Source of the DNA: Marinobacterium mangrovicola
Lineage (GTDB): Bacteria; Pseudomonadota; Gammaproteobacteria; Pseudomonadales; Balneatricaceae
Length of the DNA stretch: 64,000 bases
Direction of reading: 5' to 3'
NCBI RefSeq assembly: GCF_004339595.1
Contig: NZ_SMFU01000008.1
Coordinates: forward strand, 248,001 to 312,000
Position numbers and translations under genes: made by a program. The notes beneath the pieces are model-generated. The model ran no database searches. It saw nothing but the letters and a program-made list of their open reading frames with translations, and was not told where the DNA came from. Below, one piece after another: positions 40,625-51,962 of the stretch. Positions within the stretch are counted from its first letter, which is position 1; every line of letters begins with the position of its first letter.

Positions 40625-41371
40625 ATGCCCCGTGTCTCGATAATTATGCCGGTACATAATGCTTCTGAATTTATCGGTTATTCAATAGGGTCCGTACTCG
40701 GACAAATATATTCTGATTGGGAATTGTTATTGGTCGATGATGCTTCATCTGATGATTCTTTTGATATTGCTCAATCCTATCGAGACCATGATTCAAGAAT
40801 AAATACCTATAAATTAAATGAAAAATCTGGTCCTGCGGTGGCTAGGAACTTTGCGATTTCCAAGGCTGTCGGTAGGTATATAGCGTTTCTTGATTCAGAT
40901 GATAGTTGGTCTCCGAAAAAACTGGCGATTCAGTTAAAGTTTATGGAAGAGAAAAAGGTTTTCTTCAGCTATTCGGACTACCAAAAAATAGATAGAAATG
41001 GGCTTGATATCGGCAGCGTAACAACTCCCCCTGTTGTTAATTATTCTAGACTTCTAAAAGGTAATGTGATCGGTTGTCTGACGGCAATGTACGATACTCA
41101 ATATTTCAGCAAAGTATATATGCCTGAAATTTTTAAAAGACAGGATTACGGGCTTTGGTTGAAATTGCTTAAAATGACGGACTATGCGTACGGAGTTCAA
41201 GAGCCGCTTGCACAGTATCGAGTACATGATAATTCAATATCGGCAAATAAACTGAGTGCTGCGCACTATACCTGGAAACTCTATCGCGAGGTTGAAAGGC
41301 TGTCGTTAATTAAGTGCAGCTGGTATTTCTCGCATTATGCTGTTCGTGGCTTGCTTAACAACTATAGATGA
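40625..41371 (+). CDS. Family 2-type glycosyltransferase
   Basis: A 248-residue GT-A enzyme starting MPRVSIIMPVHNASEFIGYS, with LLVDDASSDDSFDIA, GPAVARNFAISKAVG and the DxD-like IAFLDSDDSWSPKK. The acceptor region has FKRQDYGLWLKLLK. ATG 40625 gives the conserved family start; the in-frame ATG at 40553 lies inside the previous gene and would add a hydrophobic tail-like extension. It is the last gene of the AT-rich block. Confidence 0.87.
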   Translation: MPRVSIIMPVHNASEFIGYSIGSVLGQIYSDWELLLVDDASSDDSFDIAQSYRDHDSRINTYKLNEKSGPAVARNFAISKAVGRYIAFLDSDDSWSPKKLAIQLKFMEEKKVFFSYSDYQKIDRNGLDIGSVTTPPVVNYSRLLKGNVIGCLTAMYDTQYFSKVYMPEIFKRQDYGLWLKLLKMTDYAYGVQEPLAQYRVHDNSISANKLSAAHYTWKLYREVERLSLIKCSWYFSHYAVRGLLNNYR

Positions 41372-41402
41372 CTATTAGATTTATTGGCGGATCAGAAAGG
41401 AT

Positions 41403-42635
41403 ATGATTTCTAGGCTTGCTGTAGGTGTTGTAGGGTTGATCCTGGGGCCGCTTGTGGTTGCACTGATGATGTGGTCATCCCCCCAAGTTTTGTTGTACCC
41501 AGACAATGTGCAATTTAATTCTCTGATCGCTATAGCGCTGACTTATCTGCTCTGTAACTTTACGCTTTCCCGTCTCATTACCTACCCCGGTACGCGTGCA
41601 AAGCTTTATATCCTGCCCATCGTCACGTTGGCGTTTATGCTCACCTCGGGCTTTTTCCTGGCCAGTCGCCTTGGTTATTCGCGTATGGCGCTGGTATATG
41701 GGTGGCTCTTCACGCTGATCTGGTGCTTTGTCAGTTACTCCTTATCTATCCGTTATCGTCAGCGTCGTTTTGCGGTCGTTCCCTTTGGCGAGGCTAAAGG
41801 TCTTAGCTTTCCTAATACCGTTCTGACCGATGAACTTCTTTCACCGGAACTGAGGAACAAGCGTACTGATGCGGTGGTGGTTGACCTTGACTCAGATGAG
41901 CTCACACCAGAGTGGGAGCGCTTTCTCGCTTACTGTACGCTTTCCCGAATCCCGGTCTACCACGTCACTCAGGTGAGGGAATCCCTGACCGGCCGGGTTT
42001 ATATAGATCGACTGTCTGAGAACGCGTTCGGTGCGCTACTTCCGCCAGCCCTTTATGAAGCTGCAAAGCGTCTGCTGGATATTCTGGTGTCTCTGGTGGC
42101 AATCCCGCTGCTTACCCCTGTGATGTTGCTCACGGCGCTGTTTATCCGGCTGGAAAGCCCTGGGCCGGCGTTGTTCTGTCAGCCTCGGGTAGGGCAGGGC
42201 AATCGGGATTTCCGGATCTACAAATTTCGTAGCATGTATAAAGATTCAGAGGCGAAAGGTGCGCAGTTGGCTACCCAGGGTGATGCCCGCGTCACGCGGG
42301 TGGGGCGTATTATTCGGCGGCTGCGTATTGACGAGTTACCTCAGTTTTTCAATGTTCTTAAGGGTGACATGAGCCTGATAGGGCCCAGGCCGGAGCAGCG
42401 GGCATTGGTTGAGCAGTTTGAAGGCGAGATACCTTTTTACGTATATCGCCATGTGGTTAAGCCGGGCATTACTGGCTGGGCGCAGGTTACTCAGGGTTAT
42501 GCGGGTGATGTGGATGACACGCGCATCAAACTCGAATATGACTTTTACTATATCAAGCACCTCTCACCCTGGCTGGATCTATTGATCCTGTTCAAGACCA
42601 TTCGCACTGTGCTTACTGGCTTTGGTGCGCGCTGA
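41403..42635 (+). CDS. Undecaprenyl-phosphate sugar phosphotransferase (WbaP/WcaJ type)
   Basis: Initiating enzyme that puts the first sugar-1-phosphate on undecaprenyl phosphate at the inner membrane. The 410-residue protein has four or five N-terminal helices, a short soluble region, and the C-terminal bacterial sugar transferase domain from about residue 220. That domain has KRLLDILVSLVAIPLLTP, KFRSMYKDSE, DELPQFFNVLKGDMSLIGPR and PGITGWAQV. Base composition is back to that of the flanks. Which sugar it transfers is not decidable from sequence. Confidence 0.92.
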   Translation: MISRLAVGVVGLILGPLVVALMMWSSPQVLLYPDNVQFNSLIAIALTYLLCNFTLSRLITYPGTRAKLYILPIVTLAFMLTSGFFLASRLGYSRMALVYGWLFTLIWCFVSYSLSIRYRQRRFAVVPFGEAKGLSFPNTVLTDELLSPELRNKRTDAVVVDLDSDELTPEWERFLAYCTLSRIPVYHVTQVRESLTGRVYIDRLSENAFGALLPPALYEAAKRLLDILVSLVAIPLLTPVMLLTALFIRLESPGPALFCQPRVGQGNRDFRIYKFRSMYKDSEAKGAQLATQGDARVTRVGRIIRRLRIDELPQFFNVLKGDMSLIGPRPEQRALVEQFEGEIPFYVYRHVVKPGITGWAQVTQGYAGDVDDTRIKLEYDFYYIKHLSPWLDLLILFKTIRTVLTGFGAR

Positions 42636-42668
42636 GCCTGCATCGCTAATTTTTTCTATGGAAGCAAA

Positions 42669-43703
42669 ATGAAAATACTGGTCACAGGTGGCGCTGGCTA
42701 TATCGGCTCGCATACCGTTGTGGAGCTGTTATCTAGCGGACATGATGTGCTTGTGCTGGATAACTTCTGTAACAGTTCGCCGTGTGTTCTGGAACGCGTA
42801 GAGCAGCTGCATGCGTCTCAAAAACCAGGTGTTGCGCGCCTGCAATGGGTCGAAGGCGATGTCAGGGATCGAGAGTTATTGGATCGGCTATTTGCCGAGC
42901 ATAGCTTCGATGGAGTAATTCATTTCGCGGGGTTGAAAGTAGTCGGGGAGAGTATCGAGCGGCCGCTGAAATATTATGAACACAATGTGGGCGGCTCTAT
43001 TATCCTGTGTCAGGCGATGGAGGCGGCGGGGGTATTCAACCTGGTGTTTAGTTCCACAGCCGCTGTCTACGGCACACCTGAACGCCTGCCTGTGTGTGAG
43101 TCCCATCCTTGCGGTGAGACCAATAACCCCTACGCTCGCTCTAAACTGATGGTGGAGCACTTGCTAACGGACCTGGCCCGTTCCGATGAACGCTGGTGTG
43201 TAGCATTGCTGCGGTACTTCAATCCGACAGGGGCCCACGCCTCTGGAATGATCGGAGAGGAGCCACGTGGGGTCCCAACCAATCTGATGCCCTATATCAG
43301 CCAGGTGGCGGCAGGGCGGCGTGAGTGCGTGTCGGTGTTCGGTGGCGATTACCCAACGCCCGATGGCAGTGGGGTGCGTGATTATATTCATGTAGTCGAT
43401 CTCGCCCTGGGGCACCTTGCAGCACTGAAGTGGATGCAGGAGAACAGGGGAGTGGGTATCTGGAATCTTGGTACCGGAAGGGGTTATTCCGTACTGGAAA
43501 TGATCAAGGCATTTGAGGCGGTCTCTGGAAAGGCCGTTCCTTACCAGATTGTCGAACGCCGTTCCGGGGATGTCGCTGAGTGTTGGGCGGCGCCATCAAA
43601 AGCTGAAGCGGAGCTCAACTGGCGCGCAGAGCGTGGGTTGGATGAGATGATGGCAGATACCTGGCGCTGGCAATCGATGAATCCGCGTGGATATGCAGAG
43701 TGA
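42669..43703 (+). CDS. galE: UDP-glucose 4-epimerase
   Basis: Interconverts UDP-glucose and UDP-galactose. The 344-residue protein has GGAGYIGSH near the N-terminus, VFSSTAAVYG, the catalytic NPYARSK (Y155, K159), RYFNPTGAHASGMIGE and DGSGVRDYIHVVDLA, all hallmarks of GalE. It closes the polysaccharide locus and starts 33 bases after the sugar transferase gene. Confidence 0.96.
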   Translation: MKILVTGGAGYIGSHTVVELLSSGHDVLVLDNFCNSSPCVLERVEQLHASQKPGVARLQWVEGDVRDRELLDRLFAEHSFDGVIHFAGLKVVGESIERPLKYYEHNVGGSIILCQAMEAAGVFNLVFSSTAAVYGTPERLPVCESHPCGETNNPYARSKLMVEHLLTDLARSDERWCVALLRYFNPTGAHASGMIGEEPRGVPTNLMPYISQVAAGRRECVSVFGGDYPTPDGSGVRDYIHVVDLALGHLAALKWMQENRGVGIWNLGTGRGYSVLEMIKAFEAVSGKAVPYQIVERRSGDVAECWAAPSKAEAELNWRAERGLDEMMADTWRWQSMNPRGYAE

Positions 43704-43877
43704 AGTCGTTTATTGGTTGGGGTTTTAGGCCCTTTCTACCTGGAGGTCGAAATTGACCTGTCAGTCTGCGGTAGGGGCGGCATGGAGCGAATCCAAAGGG
43801 CGTAACTCTGGAGGCGAGGGCTAGATTGCCGGCTCCGAGGGCGGTTTAGATACGAATGGGAAGGTACATCTGAGAAG

Positions 43878-43954
43878 TGGTGGGCCCAGCAGGACTTGAA
43901 CCTGCGACCAATGGATTATGAGTCCACTGCTCTGACCAACTGAGCTATAGGCCC
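43878..43954 (-). tRNA. tRNA with CAU anticodon, probably tRNA-Ile2
   Basis: A 77-base cloverleaf read on the minus strand. The acceptor stem is GGGCCTA with TGGGCCC, the D-arm contains TAGCTCAGTTGGTCAGAGCA, the anticodon loop is CTCATAA, the T-arm contains GGTTCAAGTCC, and CCA is encoded. The anticodon is CAU. The TTGGTCGC variable/T-stem part and GGTTCAAGTCC resemble E. coli tRNA-Ile2 (lysidine-modified) more than elongator tRNA-Met. The isotype is inference. Confidence 0.9.
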
Positions 43955-44046
43955 GAAACGAGAGCGCCAATGATACCGGGGCGGTGAGTAGGGCGCAATA
44001 TGTTGAATTAAAAGGAAAGGCGGGTAGTTCGCAGCGTGCAAAAGAT

Positions 44047-44084
44047 AAGGGGCATGGCTTCATATTGAAGAAGCCATGCCCCTT
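44047..44084. terminator. Bidirectional terminator between the tRNA and rpoD
   Basis: AAGGGGCATGGCTTC (44047-44061) and GAAGCCATGCCCCTT (44070-44084) form a perfect 15-bp stem with an 8-base loop, flanked by TTTATTTT on the plus strand and a T-rich stretch on the minus strand. It starts a few bases after the rpoD stop. Confidence 0.85.
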
Positions 44085-44089
44085 TTATT

Positions 44090-45949
<1,860 letters not shown>

Positions 45950-46320
45950 AGAACCCCTGTCTGAAGAGTAAATGCTGAAGGTGTGACTGATGGCAGTGTG
46001 GAATCAAGCGCGACATTATAGCGATTTTGCGCCTCTGTGGCCAGTTTGTATGCAAGAAGAGTTTGCGACTGCCGTCAGGTATTGGCTAACGAACAGTTAA
46101 AGAATAGAACAAAATTCCTGCTTTGCTGATGCATTAAGGAAACGCAGATTTGTAGCTCATTGATCCGCCGGGTTTGTGTCGTGCTATCACGCGCCGGCTT
46201 AAGGGTAAATAGGGGCGCGGGGCGCGAAATCAAGGGCGGCGGTTCGTGCGCTCCGTCTCTATGGGAGTTGGAGCGCCTTGGCGCAGTCCCTGGCAGGGCC
46301 AGGTCTGAGTGCTGTACTGC
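45950..46320. other. rpoD leader region
   Basis: 371 bases between dnaG and rpoD with no gene. It holds a likely rpoD promoter (46015-46043) and a GC-rich part near 46200-46310, just after the dnaG stop, with short inverted segments but no clear intrinsic terminator. Confidence 0.6.
46015..46043 (-). promoter_or_regulatory. Putative rpoD promoter
   Basis: On the minus strand TGGCCA (46038-46043, 4 of 6 matches to -35) is followed 17 bases later by a perfect TATAAT (46015-46020), about 65 bases before the rpoD ATG. It would give rpoD expression independent of the upstream rpsU promoter. Confidence 0.6.
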
Positions 46321-48264
46321 TCAGGACGACTGGGTGCGGCTCAGTAGCAGAGATTGTAGCTGCTGTTTCTCTTCAGCGGTCAGCGGTGTCTGGCGCTGCT
46401 TCTTCATCAGCTCATCGATGCGGGCGTCGCTGTGGCGACCGAGCAGTCGCTGCATGGTTTCGCGGAACAGCTGGGCGGGGTCGATATTGCCCAGCACCGG
46501 TTCCATATGAGCGATCTCATTCAGCAGCATCAGGTAGGCCTGGCGCTGCGGATCTTCTTGCCAGTCCACAACCAGCATGCCAAGTGATGCGCCGGGTGTC
46601 TGCTGCAGATAGTCCAGTAGCTCGATCAATAGCTCGATATTCGGTTCCTGCAGACCCTTGAGAAGGCCTGCTTCCGACTGGCTTGCGGCCAGTTCCGGGT
46701 GGTGCAGCAGGATAGAGATGGCGCTGCTGACCAGGTTGATCTTCACCGAACGGTCCGAGCTCGATCTGGGGCGATTGCGCTGCGCCGGTGCGGCAGGAGC
46801 GCTTTCGTGATAGCTCGGCGCGTCGTCCTGGTAATCAGGATAATCCGCAGGAATATAGTCCTGCTCGTCCGCCATCGGCGGCATGTCGTCATAACCCTGG
46901 GGCTCGCGCGGTGCCGGGCGCGGTTTGGATTCGCTGCGGCTTGCAGGCTCCGTGGCGCGGTGCAGGTCGATCACGCTATTGAGCTGCTCCAGCGACAGGC
47001 CGGTGATTTCACAGATCCGGTCCATCATCATCTGTTGCAGCAGACTTGGCTGCATTGACTGGATCAGCGGCAGGGCCTGATTACTGAAGCGGGCACGGCC
47101 ATCCATGCTGGATAGATCCGCATCTTCCGCCAGTGCCTTGAAGAAAAATTCGCTCAGCGGCAGGGCTTCGCTGACGCGCTGGGTGAAGGCGGCTTCGCCC
47201 TCCTGGCGCACTAGCGTATCCGGGTCTTCACCTTCGGGCAGGAATAGAAAGCGAGCCTGCTGACCGTCTTTGATAACCGGCAGGGTGGTATCCAGGGCTC
47301 GTTTCGCAGCCTTGCGTCCGGCGTTGTCGCCGTCAAAGCAGAAGATCACCTCCGGCACGATCTTGAACAGCCGCTCAAGGTGGTGCTCGGTAGTGGCGGT
47401 GCCCAGTGTGGCCACGGACCAGGTGATACCGTGCTGGCTCAGGCTGACCACATCCATATAGCCTTCAACAATGAGCAGGCGATTCAGATCGCGGGTCATC
47501 TGGCGGGCTTCGTAAAGGCCGTACAGTTCACGCCCTTTGTGGAAGGTGTCGGTTTCCGGCGAGTTCAGATACTTGGGCTTGTCGTCGCCGAGTACCCGGC
47601 CACCGAAACCGATGGTGCGGCCACGCGCATCGCGGATGGGGAACATGATGCGGTCGCGAAAGCGGTCGTAGTAGCTGCCGCGCTCCTCATTGTGAATCAG
47701 TAGACCGGCACGTTCCAGTTGGCTTTGTGCATTCTCTAGCGACGACAGGTGGCTGAGCAGATTTTCCCAGCCTGGCGGTGCGTAGCCGATCTGAAAGCGG
47801 GCGGCGATCTGGCCGGTCAGGCCGCGATTCTTGAGATAGGTGACCGCTTTCTGGCGCTGTTCGTTGCTGCGCAGCTGCTGCTGGTAAAAGCTGTTGGCCT
47901 GTTCGAGTACCGAAAACTGGCTTTTGATCTGCTTTTCGCGGGCGATATCAGCGGGGCGATCGTTCTCTTTGGGGACTTCCATACCGGCGAGGCGCGCCAG
48001 TTCTTCCACCGCTTCCGGGAAGCTGAGCCGGTCATGTTCCATGACAAAACCGAGCGCGTTACCGCCAGCACCGCAGCCAAAACAGTAGTAGAACTGTTTA
48101 TCCGGGCTGACTGAAAACGACGGAGACTTTTCCTTGTGGAAAGGGCAGAGGGCGGAGTAGTTTTTGCCGGCGCGTTTGAGCTTGACCCGGCTGTCGACTA
48201 CATCAACGATGTTGACGCGTGCGAGCAGGTCATCAATGAAATGTTGGGGGATTCGCCCGGCCAT
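46321..48264 (-). CDS. dnaG: DNA primase DnaG
   Basis: Makes RNA primers at replication forks. The 647-residue protein has the N-terminal zinc finger CPFHKEKSPSF...YYCFGCGAGG (C40, H43, C61, C64), the catalytic core with the TOPRIM block LLIVEGYMDVVSLSQHG and FCFDGDNAGRKAA, a proline-rich linker near residues 440-500, and a C-terminal helical DnaB-binding domain. It lies between yqeY and rpoD. Confidence 0.97.
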   Translation of the reverse strand: MAGRIPQHFIDDLLARVNIVDVVDSRVKLKRAGKNYSALCPFHKEKSPSFSVSPDKQFYYCFGCGAGGNALGFVMEHDRLSFPEAVEELARLAGMEVPKENDRPADIAREKQIKSQFSVLEQANSFYQQQLRSNEQRQKAVTYLKNRGLTGQIAARFQIGYAPPGWENLLSHLSSLENAQSQLERAGLLIHNEERGSYYDRFRDRIMFPIRDARGRTIGFGGRVLGDDKPKYLNSPETDTFHKGRELYGLYEARQMTRDLNRLLIVEGYMDVVSLSQHGITWSVATLGTATTEHHLERLFKIVPEVIFCFDGDNAGRKAAKRALDTTLPVIKDGQQARFLFLPEGEDPDTLVRQEGEAAFTQRVSEALPLSEFFFKALAEDADLSSMDGRARFSNQALPLIQSMQPSLLQQMMMDRICEITGLSLEQLNSVIDLHRATEPASRSESKPRPAPREPQGYDDMPPMADEQDYIPADYPDYQDDAPSYHESAPAAPAQRNRPRSSSDRSVKINLVSSAISILLHHPELAASQSEAGLLKGLQEPNIELLIELLDYLQQTPGASLGMLVVDWQEDPQRQAYLMLLNEIAHMEPVLGNIDPAQLFRETMQRLLGRHSDARIDELMKKQRQTPLTAEEKQQLQSLLLSRTQSS

Positions 48265-48300
48265 AAAACCTCGCTGTCGATTGGCAGCGAGAGCTTAGCG

Positions 48301-48744
48301 TCAGAGCTTCGCTTTTACCAGTTTGGAAACCTGGCCCATATCGGCACGGCCCTGGAGCTTGGGTTTGATAATACCCATCACTTTACCCATGTCGGCCATT
48401 GAGGCGGCGCCGGTTTCGGCAATCGCCTGATCCAGAATCTCGTTGATCTCACTATCACTGAGAGGCTGCGGCAGGAAAGTTTTAATCACCTCCAACTCCT
48501 GCTGCTCCTTGTCCGCCAGTTCCGGGCGCTCAGCCGCCAGGTACTGGGCAATCGAATCGCGGCGCTGCTTGACCATTTTGTCCAGCACCTGCAGTACCCG
48601 GGCGTCGTCGAGTTCGATGCGTTCATCAACCTCGATGCGTTTGATATCGGACATAATCAGGCGAACCGTGCCGAGGCGGGCCTTATCTTTGGCACGCATG
48701 GCGTCTTTCATCGCTGCGGTAATTTGCGCTTTGAGGTCAGACAT
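48301..48744 (-). CDS. yqeY: GatB/YqeY domain protein
   Basis: A 147-residue protein matching the YqeY family, homologous to the tail domain of the GatB amidotransferase subunit. It starts MSDLKAQITAAMKDAMRAKD and has LGTVRLIMSDIKRIEVDERI and ASMADMGKVMGIIKPKLQGR. The family probably binds tRNA-related substrates, but its free-standing role is unsettled. It sits between rpsU and dnaG. Confidence 0.93.
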   Translation of the reverse strand: MSDLKAQITAAMKDAMRAKDKARLGTVRLIMSDIKRIEVDERIELDDARVLQVLDKMVKQRRDSIAQYLAAERPELADKEQQELEVIKTFLPQPLSDSEINEILDQAIAETGAASMADMGKVMGIIKPKLQGRADMGQVSKLVKAKL

Positions 48745-48808
48745 GGCGGTTTCCTGTGTTCGAGAGTCGGGTATCGATTACAAGTAGTGTGCGTGTTCTA
48801 CAGGTCGA

Positions 48809-49024
48809 TCAGTACAGGCGTACGCGACGAGCGTTTTCGCGAGATACTTTCTTAGCGTGACGCTTAACAGCAGCAGCTGCAGCACGCTTACGCTGAGTAG
48901 TCGGCTTTTCGTAAGACTCACGACGACGAACTTCAGCCAGGATGCCGGCTTTTTCGCAGGAACGCTTGAAACGACGCAGAGCTACGTCAAACGGCTCGTT
49001 ATCTTTAACTTTAACGCTAGGCAT
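48809..49024 (-). CDS. rpsU: 30S ribosomal protein S21
   Basis: A 71-residue basic protein starting [20 protein letters not shown], with [16 protein letters not shown] and a Lys/Arg/Ala-rich tail. It is an exact fit to S21 in length and motif. It is the first gene of the rpsU-yqeY-dnaG-rpoD operon and is preceded by a strong promoter. Confidence 0.98.
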   Translation of the reverse strand: MPSVKVKDNEPFDVALRRFKRSCEKAGILAEVRRRESYEKPTTQRKRAAAAAVKRHAKKVSRENARRVRLY

Positions 49025-49110
49025 TGTTGATCACCTTTTAGCTGGGATTTTGGGTTTAATTTATTCTCTTTAGCAGGTTCTGAGGCCGCACGCAGAGAAT
49101 AAGGCCGCAA

Positions 49111-49139
49111 ATTGTAGTCAGGCTGGCTGTCCCTGTAAA
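49111..49139 (-). promoter_or_regulatory. rpsU operon promoter
   Basis: On the minus strand TTTACA (49134-49139) and TACAAT (49111-49116) are separated by exactly 17 bases, a near-consensus sigma-70 promoter 87 bases before the rpsU start. Confidence 0.8.
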
Positions 49140-49276
49140 GAGATGGGATAATTCCGCGCTATCAATTTTGCACTAAGTTTAGTATCTGCCGCAGCGCTCT
49201 TCTTGGCGACCCCATGGCCTTGTGTCTGTAGGGGCCCGCGCGGCTGGTCGGAAACAGGTTTTAAAAAGGCGAAACA

Positions 49277-50305
49277 ATGCGAGTACTGGGGATAGAAACC
49301 TCCTGTGACGAAACCGGTGTGGCGCTGTACGACAGTGAAAAAGGGCTGTTGGGCGATGCGCTCTATTCACAGGTCGCGATGCATGCGGAATACGGCGGTG
49401 TGGTGCCGGAGCTGGCATCCCGCGATCACGTGCGCAAACTGATCCCGCTGATTCGTGAAGTGATGGCTGAAGCCAGTCTTGGTCTCGGTGATATAGATGC
49501 TATCGCTTACACGGCTGGCCCCGGTCTTATCGGTGCGCTGATGGTCGGTGCCTCCACCGGTCGTGCGCTGGCTCTATCCCTCGGTGTACCGGCAGTATCT
49601 GTACATCATATGGAAGGCCATCTGTTGGCTCCGATGCTGGAAGAGACGCCGCCGGAGTTTCCCTTTGTGGCACTGCTGGTTTCCGGCGGTCACACACAGC
49701 TGGTTAAGGTAGAAGGCATCGGCCGCTACAGCCTGTTGGGGGAATCCCTCGATGATGCCGCCGGTGAAGCGTTCGATAAAGCTGCCAAAATGCTCGGCCT
49801 GGATTATCCGGGCGGGCCACTGGTCGCCAAGCTGGCACAGCAGGGCGACCACACCCGGTTCAGATTCCCGCGCCCGATGACTGATCGCCCGGGGTTGAAT
49901 TTCAGCTTTTCCGGTTTGAAAACGTTCACACTGAATACCGTCAATGCGCACCGCGACGACGCCGGACAGGTGGATGATCAAACCCGTGCAGATATAGCCG
50001 CTGCCTTCGAAGATGCGGTGGTGGATACACTGGCTATTAAATGTCGTCGTGCTATCCAGCAGACCGGTTACCGCCAGTTGGTGATTGCCGGTGGGGTCAG
50101 CGCTAATACCCGTCTGCGTGAGAAGCTAGAAGCGGCCATGAAGAAAGAGCGCGCCAAGCTGTTTTATGCCCGTCCCAAGTTCTGCACCGATAACGGTGCG
50201 ATGATCGCCTACGCCGGTTGCCAGCGTTTGCTGGCCGGGCAGGAGAGCGACCTGACCATTCTTGCCCGCCCACGCTGGCCGATGGACACCCTGCCGGCGA
50301 TCTGA
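49277..50305 (+). CDS. tsaD: tRNA threonylcarbamoyltransferase TsaD
   Basis: Completes the universal t6A37 modification of ANN-decoding tRNAs together with TsaB and TsaE. The 342-residue protein has [15 protein letters not shown] at the start, the metal site HMEGH (H111, H115), [26 protein letters not shown] and [12 protein letters not shown]. It is divergent from rpsU, the usual gammaproteobacterial arrangement. Confidence 0.97.
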   Translation: MRVLGIETSCDETGVALYDSEKGLLGDALYSQVAMHAEYGGVVPELASRDHVRKLIPLIREVMAEASLGLGDIDAIAYTAGPGLIGALMVGASTGRALALSLGVPAVSVHHMEGHLLAPMLEETPPEFPFVALLVSGGHTQLVKVEGIGRYSLLGESLDDAAGEAFDKAAKMLGLDYPGGPLVAKLAQQGDHTRFRFPRPMTDRPGLNFSFSGLKTFTLNTVNAHRDDAGQVDDQTRADIAAAFEDAVVDTLAIKCRRAIQQTGYRQLVIAGGVSANTRLREKLEAAMKKERAKLFYARPKFCTDNGAMIAYAGCQRLLAGQESDLTILARPRWPMDTLPAI

Positions 50306-50420
50306 ATGCCAGGTCGCACCCGCGGCCAAAGGTGTCGCGGGGGCCAGGGTGTGTTGCCGCAGCGTTGACTAATATAAAAGTTATTAAAGGTAGCGGTGGT
50401 TGATCGCGCCGATAGCGGTG

Positions 50421-51011
50421 CTACAGCTTGGGTTCGTGGTGGCTGATCAGATTGCGGATATTGCGGGCATGACGGCCTATCAGTAACAGCGAAATCAGCG
50501 TCAGTGTGCCGAGCATCTCCGGTCGCAGGAACCAGGCATAAAGTGGTGTCAGAATCGCTGTCAGTACCGAGGCCAGTGATGAGATGCGGGTGGTCAGGAA
50601 GATCAGTAGCCAGCTGGTGACCTGTCCCAATGCAAGGGCAGGGCTGAGTACCAGGCAGCCACCCAGGGTTGTTGCTACGCCCTTACCGCCCTCGCGGATC
50701 GCAAAAGCGGGGTAAAGGTGGCCAACGACGGCGGCGAGCGCACACAGCGCAAGATGTGTCGCCTCAAGTTCGGCCAGGATGCCTGCGCCCACAGCGGCTG
50801 CGCCTTTGCCCAGATCACCGAGCAGCGTCAGCACGGCTGCGATAGGGTTGCCGATACGCAAAACATTGGTGGCGCCGGGGTTACGCGAGCCTTGTTGACG
50901 GGGGTCGGCGATGCCCATAGAGTTGCACACCAACACGGCCGTGGGGATGGAACCTAAGAGGTAACCCAGCCCGACGAGCAGTGTCGCTGTCGTTGTCAGG
51001 GGGTCTGGCAT
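50421..51011 (-). CDS. plsY: Glycerol-3-phosphate acyltransferase PlsY
   Basis: Transfers acyl groups from acyl-phosphate to glycerol-3-phosphate, the first step of phospholipid synthesis. The 196-residue protein has five or so membrane helices and the PlsY motifs GSIPTAVLV, GSRNPGATNVLRIG and FAIREGGKGVATTLG. It is divergent from folB, as in E. coli (plsY/ygiH next to folB). Confidence 0.95.
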   Translation of the reverse strand: MPDPLTTTATLLVGLGYLLGSIPTAVLVCNSMGIADPRQQGSRNPGATNVLRIGNPIAAVLTLLGDLGKGAAAVGAGILAELEATHLALCALAAVVGHLYPAFAIREGGKGVATTLGGCLVLSPALALGQVTSWLLIFLTTRISSLASVLTAILTPLYAWFLRPEMLGTLTLISLLLIGRHARNIRNLISHHEPKL

Positions 51012-51036
51012 CCCACAGAATTCTCCAGGTTAAAAG

Positions 51037-51393
51037 ATGGACAAAGTTTACATTCGTGGCTTAGAGGTGCAAACGGTCATCGGTATCTATGACTGGGAAC
51101 GCAAGGCACCGCAAAAGCTGGTGATCGATCTAGAGATGGCTTGGAGTATCGCGGAAGCGGCGGCCAGTGACAATATAGAGGCGGCACTGAACTACAAGAG
51201 CGTCTCTCAGCGGATCATCGCCCATGTGGAGGCGAGCCGTTGCCTGCTGATCGAGACACTGGCGGAGCAGATCGCCACGCTGGTGCGTAACGAGTTTTCC
51301 GTTCCCTGGCTGCAGCTGGAGCTGAGCAAGCCCGGCGCGGTTGGCGAAGCCCAGAGTGTCGGCGTCAAAATCGAGCGGGGCGAAGCTGTCTGA
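51037..51393 (+). CDS. folB: Dihydroneopterin aldolase FolB
   Basis: Folate pathway enzyme converting dihydroneopterin to 6-hydroxymethyl-dihydropterin. The 118-residue protein has VYIRGLEVQTVIGIYDWER, LNYKSVSQRI and SRCLLIETLAEQIA. Its stop overlaps the folK start (TGATG), so the next enzyme of the pathway is coupled to it. Confidence 0.95.
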   Translation: MDKVYIRGLEVQTVIGIYDWERKAPQKLVIDLEMAWSIAEAAASDNIEAALNYKSVSQRIIAHVEASRCLLIETLAEQIATLVRNEFSVPWLQLELSKPGAVGEAQSVGVKIERGEAV

Positions 51394-51929
51394 TGACCAG
51401 CGTGTTGCTAGGGCTTGGCAGTAACCAGAATCGCCACGCCAATCTATCCGATGCTCTGGATGCCCTGGCTCAGGCGTTTGGTTCTATCCGTGTATCCCGC
51501 GTGTTTGAGAGTGAAGCGGTGGGTTGTACCGGCGACAACTATTTCAATCTCGCGGTGGCTATCGACACCGACTGGCCGCTGGCTGAGTTATCCAGCTGGT
51601 TGAAGTGTCTGGAAGACAGCTTTGGCCGTATCCGCCGGGGTAAGCCGGTGGAGCAACCGCTGGATATCGATATTCTCACCTATGGCGAACAGGTTGGGCG
51701 TTTCGATAAGGTTCAACTGCCGCGTGCGGAAATCCTGCGGAACGCTTTCGTCCTCTGGCCCTTGGCTGAGCTGGTGCCTGACGTTGCTCACCCGGTAGAA
51801 AAGCAGACCTTTGCTGAACTCTGGCACTCATACGACAGCACGCAGAAACTCTGGCCGATCCACTTTGAGTGGCAGGGCAGAGCAATCTCTGCACCCGATA
51901 ACAGCAGCCAGGGCGCCGCGGCAGGCTGA
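51393..51929 (+). CDS. folK: 2-amino-4-hydroxy-6-hydroxymethyldihydropteridine pyrophosphokinase FolK
   Basis: Pyrophosphorylates 6-hydroxymethyl-dihydropterin for folate synthesis. The 178-residue protein starts VLLGLGSNQNRHANL. It has FNLAVAIDTDWPL and RRGKPVEQPLDIDILTYG, the HPPK signature with metal-binding aspartates, then LPRAEILRNAFVLWPLAEL. It is coupled to folB. Confidence 0.95.
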   Translation: MTSVLLGLGSNQNRHANLSDALDALAQAFGSIRVSRVFESEAVGCTGDNYFNLAVAIDTDWPLAELSSWLKCLEDSFGRIRRGKPVEQPLDIDILTYGEQVGRFDKVQLPRAEILRNAFVLWPLAELVPDVAHPVEKQTFAELWHSYDSTQKLWPIHFEWQGRAISAPDNSSQGAAAG

Positions 51930-51962
51930 TCTTTTCTATCAGTTTTTCCTCACCCTGGCCGA

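Noticed and set aside
43878-43954. Calling the CAU tRNA an elongator or initiator tRNA-Met
   Set aside because: The T-stem and variable region resemble tRNA-Ile2 more closely; only the tRNA call itself is firm.
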